Shown here: positions 60,683 to 64,000 of the stretch, piece after piece | Layout: every line of letters starts with the position of its first letter | Numbering within the stretch: position 1 is the stretch's first letter | Source of the DNA: Anaeromyces robustus | Taxonomy: Eukaryota; Neocallimastigomycota; Neocallimastigomycetes; Neocallimastigales; Neocallimastigaceae | Direction of reading: 5' to 3' | Assembly: GCA_002104895.1 (NCBI GenBank) | Contig: MCFG01000142.1 | Coordinates: forward strand, 1 to 64,000 | Length of the DNA stretch: 64,000 nucleotides | The notes under the pieces: generated by a model | Databases searched by the model: none | What the model saw: only the letters and a program-made list of their open reading frames with translations | Told to the model about the DNA's origin: nothing | Translations under genes and position numbers: made by a program

Positions 60683-61711
60683 ATGAAATTCCAAACTATT
60701 GCTTCTTTAGCTTTTGTTGGTTTTGCTGCTGCTCAAAACTTCTGTAGTAACACTAAGCACAGTGGTGAAAGTGTTACTGTTACCAGTAACAAGGTTGGTA
60801 AGATTGGTGACATTGGTTATGAATTATGGGCTGATAGTGGTAATAATAGTGCTACTTTCTATGCTGATGGTTCATTCTCTTGTTCCTTCAGACAAGCTAA
60901 GGATTACTTATGTCGTTCTGGTCTCTCCTTCGACAGTACTCAAACTCACCAACAAATTGGTCACATGTACGCTGACTTCAAACTTGTTAAACAAAACATT
61001 CAATCTGTAGATTACTCATACGTTGGTATTTACGGTTGGACTAGAAACCCACTTGTTGAATTCTACGTTGTTGATAACTGGCTCAGTCAATGGCGTCCAG
61101 GAGATTGGGTTGGTAACAAAAAGCATGGTGATTTCACTATTGATGGTGCTAAATATACTGTTTATGAAAACACTCGTTACGGTCCATCTATTGATGGTGA
61201 CACTAACTTCAAGCAATACTTCAGTATTCGTCAACAACCACGTGACTGTGGTACAATTGATATTACTGCTCACTTCCAACAATGGGAAAAACTTGGTATG
61301 ACCATGGGTAAAATGCATGAAGCTAAAGTTTTAGGTGAAGCCGGTAGTACTGGTGGTGGTACAAGTGGTACTGCTGATTTCCCATACGCTAAGGTTTACA
61401 TTAAGGGAGCTCAGGCTACTACTACTACTACTAAGAAGCCAGAACCAACTACTCCATCTACTGGTTCATGTTCCGCTAAGATTCAAGCTCAAGGTTACAA
61501 ATGCTGTTCTGACAAGAATTGTACTATCTTCTACTCCGATAATGATGGTAATTGGGGTGTTGAAAATGGACAATGGTGTGGTTGTGAAAACAGCAACACT
61601 TGTAAGAATGTTGTTGGTTACCCATGCTGTAAAACTAACAAGCAAGTTTACTTCACTGATAATGATGGTAACTGGAGTTTCGAAAACAACAACTGGTGTT
61701 TAATCAACTAA
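60683..61711 (+). CDS. GH11 xylanase with two dockerins
   Basis: Intronless, 342 residues starting MKFQTIASLA; the frame stays open further up but has no ATG there. Signal peptide about 1-17 (ending GFAAA). The GH11 beta-jelly-roll domain (about 18-240) has nucleophile Glu126 (NPLVEFY) and acid/base Glu219 (VLGEAGS). A Thr/Lys/Pro linker (about 243-261) leads to two CBM10-type dockerins (about 263-301 and 307-340) with GNWGVENGQWCGC and GNWSFENNNWCLI. It hydrolyses internal beta-1,4-xylosidic bonds as a cellulosome subunit. Third positions use C more often than in the sister gene at 44236, a pattern usually linked to strong expression. Protein identity to that gene's GH11 domain is about 90% by hand count, with many silent differences, which indicates purifying selection. 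Confidence 0.97.
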   Translation: MKFQTIASLAFVGFAAAQNFCSNTKHSGESVTVTSNKVGKIGDIGYELWADSGNNSATFYADGSFSCSFRQAKDYLCRSGLSFDSTQTHQQIGHMYADFKLVKQNIQSVDYSYVGIYGWTRNPLVEFYVVDNWLSQWRPGDWVGNKKHGDFTIDGAKYTVYENTRYGPSIDGDTNFKQYFSIRQQPRDCGTIDITAHFQQWEKLGMTMGKMHEAKVLGEAGSTGGGTSGTADFPYAKVYIKGAQATTTTTKKPEPTTPSTGSCSAKIQAQGYKCCSDKNCTIFYSDNDGNWGVENGQWCGCENSNTCKNVVGYPCCKTNKQVYFTDNDGNWSFENNNWCLIN

Positions 61712-63081
61712 TTGAAAAAATAAAATGAAAAAAAAATTATTAAAATATAAATATAAATAAAAATTTGAAACGAAAAATCACAAAAGAACAATAATAAATA
61801 TATCATAAAAAAAATTTAATACTCAAACTAAATGAATAAAAAAAAATTAATATATTGAAAAATTATAACTTTTTTAAAAACAAAAAAAGTTAAAAATAAT
61901 TTTTTTCATATTTTTTTTATTTCAAAACAAAATATATATATTTTAAATTTTTTTTGTATGACTCAAAAAATAAAAAGAAGAAAGAAAAAACAATAAAAAA
62001 TTTAAAATTTTTTTTTTTTTGTTATAGATTTATTATAGATATTGAAAATTTTTTTATATTTTCTTTTTTTGAAATCTTAACAAAATGTTTTTAATATGAA
62101 AGAAAAAATTTGAAAATAAAAAAACATTAATAAAAAAAAAACAAAAAAATTGTAAAATAAAATAAATAAAAAAAAAAAAATTAAAAAAAAAAAAGTAATT
62201 TTGTGTTTAAAAATTTATTGTGTAAAAATTAAAAAATAAAAATTTATGATAATAATAATTATTTTTTTTTTTTTTTATTATTATTATTATTAAATTTTGT
62301 ATATGAAATGTTTCAAAAAATGTAACCATAAAAATTTTAATATTATTAATTGATTTTAATTATGTAACAGAAATATAGTTTTATGTTTTATATATAATTA
62401 TAGTTTAATATGTTTAAAATAACATATTAAATAAAAAAAAATTTTTCATGATATTATTATGTCTAGAAAAAAATGTTTCATAAAAATGTTTCATATTTTT
62501 GTTTTCTTTTTTTTTTTTTATTTTTTATCTTTATAAATTTTAAATAAAATTATTTATTTTATTCTTTTATATAGATCTCATAAAACAATAAATATATAAT
62601 AGTTAATTCTATTTTATAAGATTGCAAATATAATAAAATATATATATTATATATTATATATCTGTTATAACAAATAATTATTAAGAAATTTATTCGTTAT
62701 AAAAATTGTAAAAATGTTTCATGACAATATCATATCATATAAAATATCTATATTAATATCTTTTATTAACTTTATTAAATAATATAATTATTTTTTTTTT
62801 ATAATAGAATTTTATTAATAGAAAAAACATTGCCAGATTAACTGAAAAAAAACTAAATATATATATTATATATCTATAAATATAATTATAAAGATATTAT
62901 TTATTATTTATTTAGACCAATTCCAATTATTTTTTCTCTTTTTTTTTTTTTTTTTTGGTATTTTGTTGTTGATTTTAGAGTTTTCTATAAATTATATTGA
63001 AATATTTATAAAAGAAAAAAAAGAATTAATATTAAAATAATAATGGTTATAAAATAAGGTAAGAAGAAAAAAAAAAGTATT
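61712..63081. other. AT-rich convergent intergenic region
   Basis: Between the ends of the GH11 gene and the minus-strand LRR gene. Long A/T runs and four AAATGTTTCA-type strings (about 62305, 62472, 62485, 62712). No gene seen. Confidence 0.55.
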
Positions 63082-63680
63082 TTAAATATACATTTTGCAT
63101 CTTTTCTTCATTTCATCAAATACTTCAGGTAATTTTTTAATTTTGTTTTTAGTTATATTTCTTTTTTTTTTTTTAAATAGACAAATTAAGAATAATTAAT
63201 TAATATATATATTTATAATAAAAACATAATTATATGTTGAAAGTTAAAAAAATATATATAAATATTTAATAAAAATTAACAAAATTATATACAGGATAGG
63301 AATAATACTAAATAACTATGATATAATAAAATAATTTAACTTACAATTCAACTAAACATGTTAATTTAATTAAAGTTATGGGTATATCTGTTAATTGATT
63401 ATTATGTAATGATCTTATATATATATACATATATATATAAATGTTAATTTAATATTAATTTAATAAGTAAAATTTATAGAAAAATTATCATATTAATGAT
63501 AACAGGTATTACGACAATAATATTTGTTATTATATTTATTATTATAATTTATATAATTTTAAAAATAAGTTATGTATTAATATGAAAAAAATAAACTATT
63601 ATTAACATACAACAATTTTAATTCAGTTATGGAACCTATTTCTTCAGGCAGTTCAGTTATTTTGTTGCCATTTAATATTC

Positions 63681-63711
<31 letters not shown>

Positions 63712-64000
63712 TATAATAGAATAAAATTAATATATATTTATATCAAATTTTAATGTAAAAAAAAAAAAAAAAAAATATTATATTAATTTTTTGAATATCA
63801 TACAATTTTCTTAAATTTTTTAGATTTCCAATTTCTTTGGGTATACTTTTTAAACAATTAAATGATAAATCACTAAATTTTTAAAATAATTATTTATATA
63901 ATTATTATTATAATTTGATTAAATTTTTATATTATTATGAGCATTTTTTTTTTAATATATAAAATAATTATAAAAAATTATATAATTATATTTATATAAT
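63082..64000 (-). CDS. leucine-rich-repeat protein, C-terminal part (gene continues beyond the window)
   Basis: Four minus-strand exons are visible: 63872-63804, 63679-63611, 63413-63345 and 63160-63082 (stop). The first three are each exactly 69 nt, begin and end in phase 2, and encode one 23-residue LRR: DLSFNCLKSIPKEIGNLKNL, ILNGNKITELPEEIGSITEL and SLHNNQLTDIPITLIKL. The last encodes NITKNKIKKLPEVFDEMKKR and a short tail ending KMYI. Donors are GTATGA, GTATGT and GTAAGT, and all acceptors end in AG. The pattern LxxNxLxxLPxxIxxLxxL is the typical Ras-group/SHOC2-like LRR. Such domains bind proteins, often small GTPases. The 5' part, and any other domain, lie outside the window; 63873-64000 appears to be intron. 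Confidence 0.85.

Overview
The window looks like nuclear DNA of an anaerobic gut fungus (Neocallimastigomycota: Neocallimastix, Piromyces, Orpinomyces, Anaeromyces and relatives). The reasons are extreme A+T richness outside genes, long homopolymer tracts, short introns with GTAAGT or GTATGT donors, and secreted plant-wall enzymes carrying paired fungal dockerins (CBM10 type, ending in a W-G-V-E-N-x-x-W-C motif) that plug into fungal cellulosomes. No rRNA, tRNA, CRISPR array or complete transposon is visible.

Layout. (1) 2.7-4.9 kb: a Sel1-repeat protein with one intron. (2) 7.9-30.2 kb: two large minus-strand ABCA-type ABC transporters with the same four intron positions. Between them lie a decayed third ABCA 3' end (about 18.0-18.35 kb), a decayed chitin-binding CBM18 piece (about 19.4 kb) beside a large ACTATT repeat, and an intact secreted subtilisin with three CBM18 domains (20.4-22.7 kb). 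This stretch seems to have duplicated and partly decayed. The first transporter has lost key residues of both ATPase sites; the second keeps nearly all of them. (3) 33.1-35.0 kb: a type II membrane protein joining a SUEL/rhamnose-binding-lectin-like domain to a GT34 glycosyltransferase. (4) 36.7-61.7 kb: a lignocellulose cluster of four dockerin-bearing secreted enzymes: a GH45 endoglucanase that also has a CBM1, a GH11-GH10 two-catalytic-domain xylanase, a CE1 feruloyl-esterase-like enzyme and a GH11 xylanase. They form two divergent pairs, each sharing an intergenic region of about 5 kb, with a small secreted Cys-rich protein between the pairs. The two xylanase genes share an identical 23-nt element upstream of their starts. 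(5) 63.1-64.0 kb: the 3' end of a minus-strand leucine-rich-repeat gene whose repeats each occupy their own 69-nt exon.

Together, GH45 would cut cellulose and mixed-link glucan, the two xylanases xylan, and the CE1 enzyme feruloyl esters joining arabinoxylan to lignin. All four would dock on the same scaffold. Exon joins were worked out by hand; every complete spliced model is a multiple of three and keeps family motifs in frame across each junction.

The most unusual items are the GH11-GH10 enzyme, the lectin-GT34 fusion, the apparently ATPase-impaired ABCA protein, start codons isolated as 3-nt exons in both ABCA genes, the one-exon-per-repeat LRR gene, two long perfect palindromes, and the shared xylanase promoter element.
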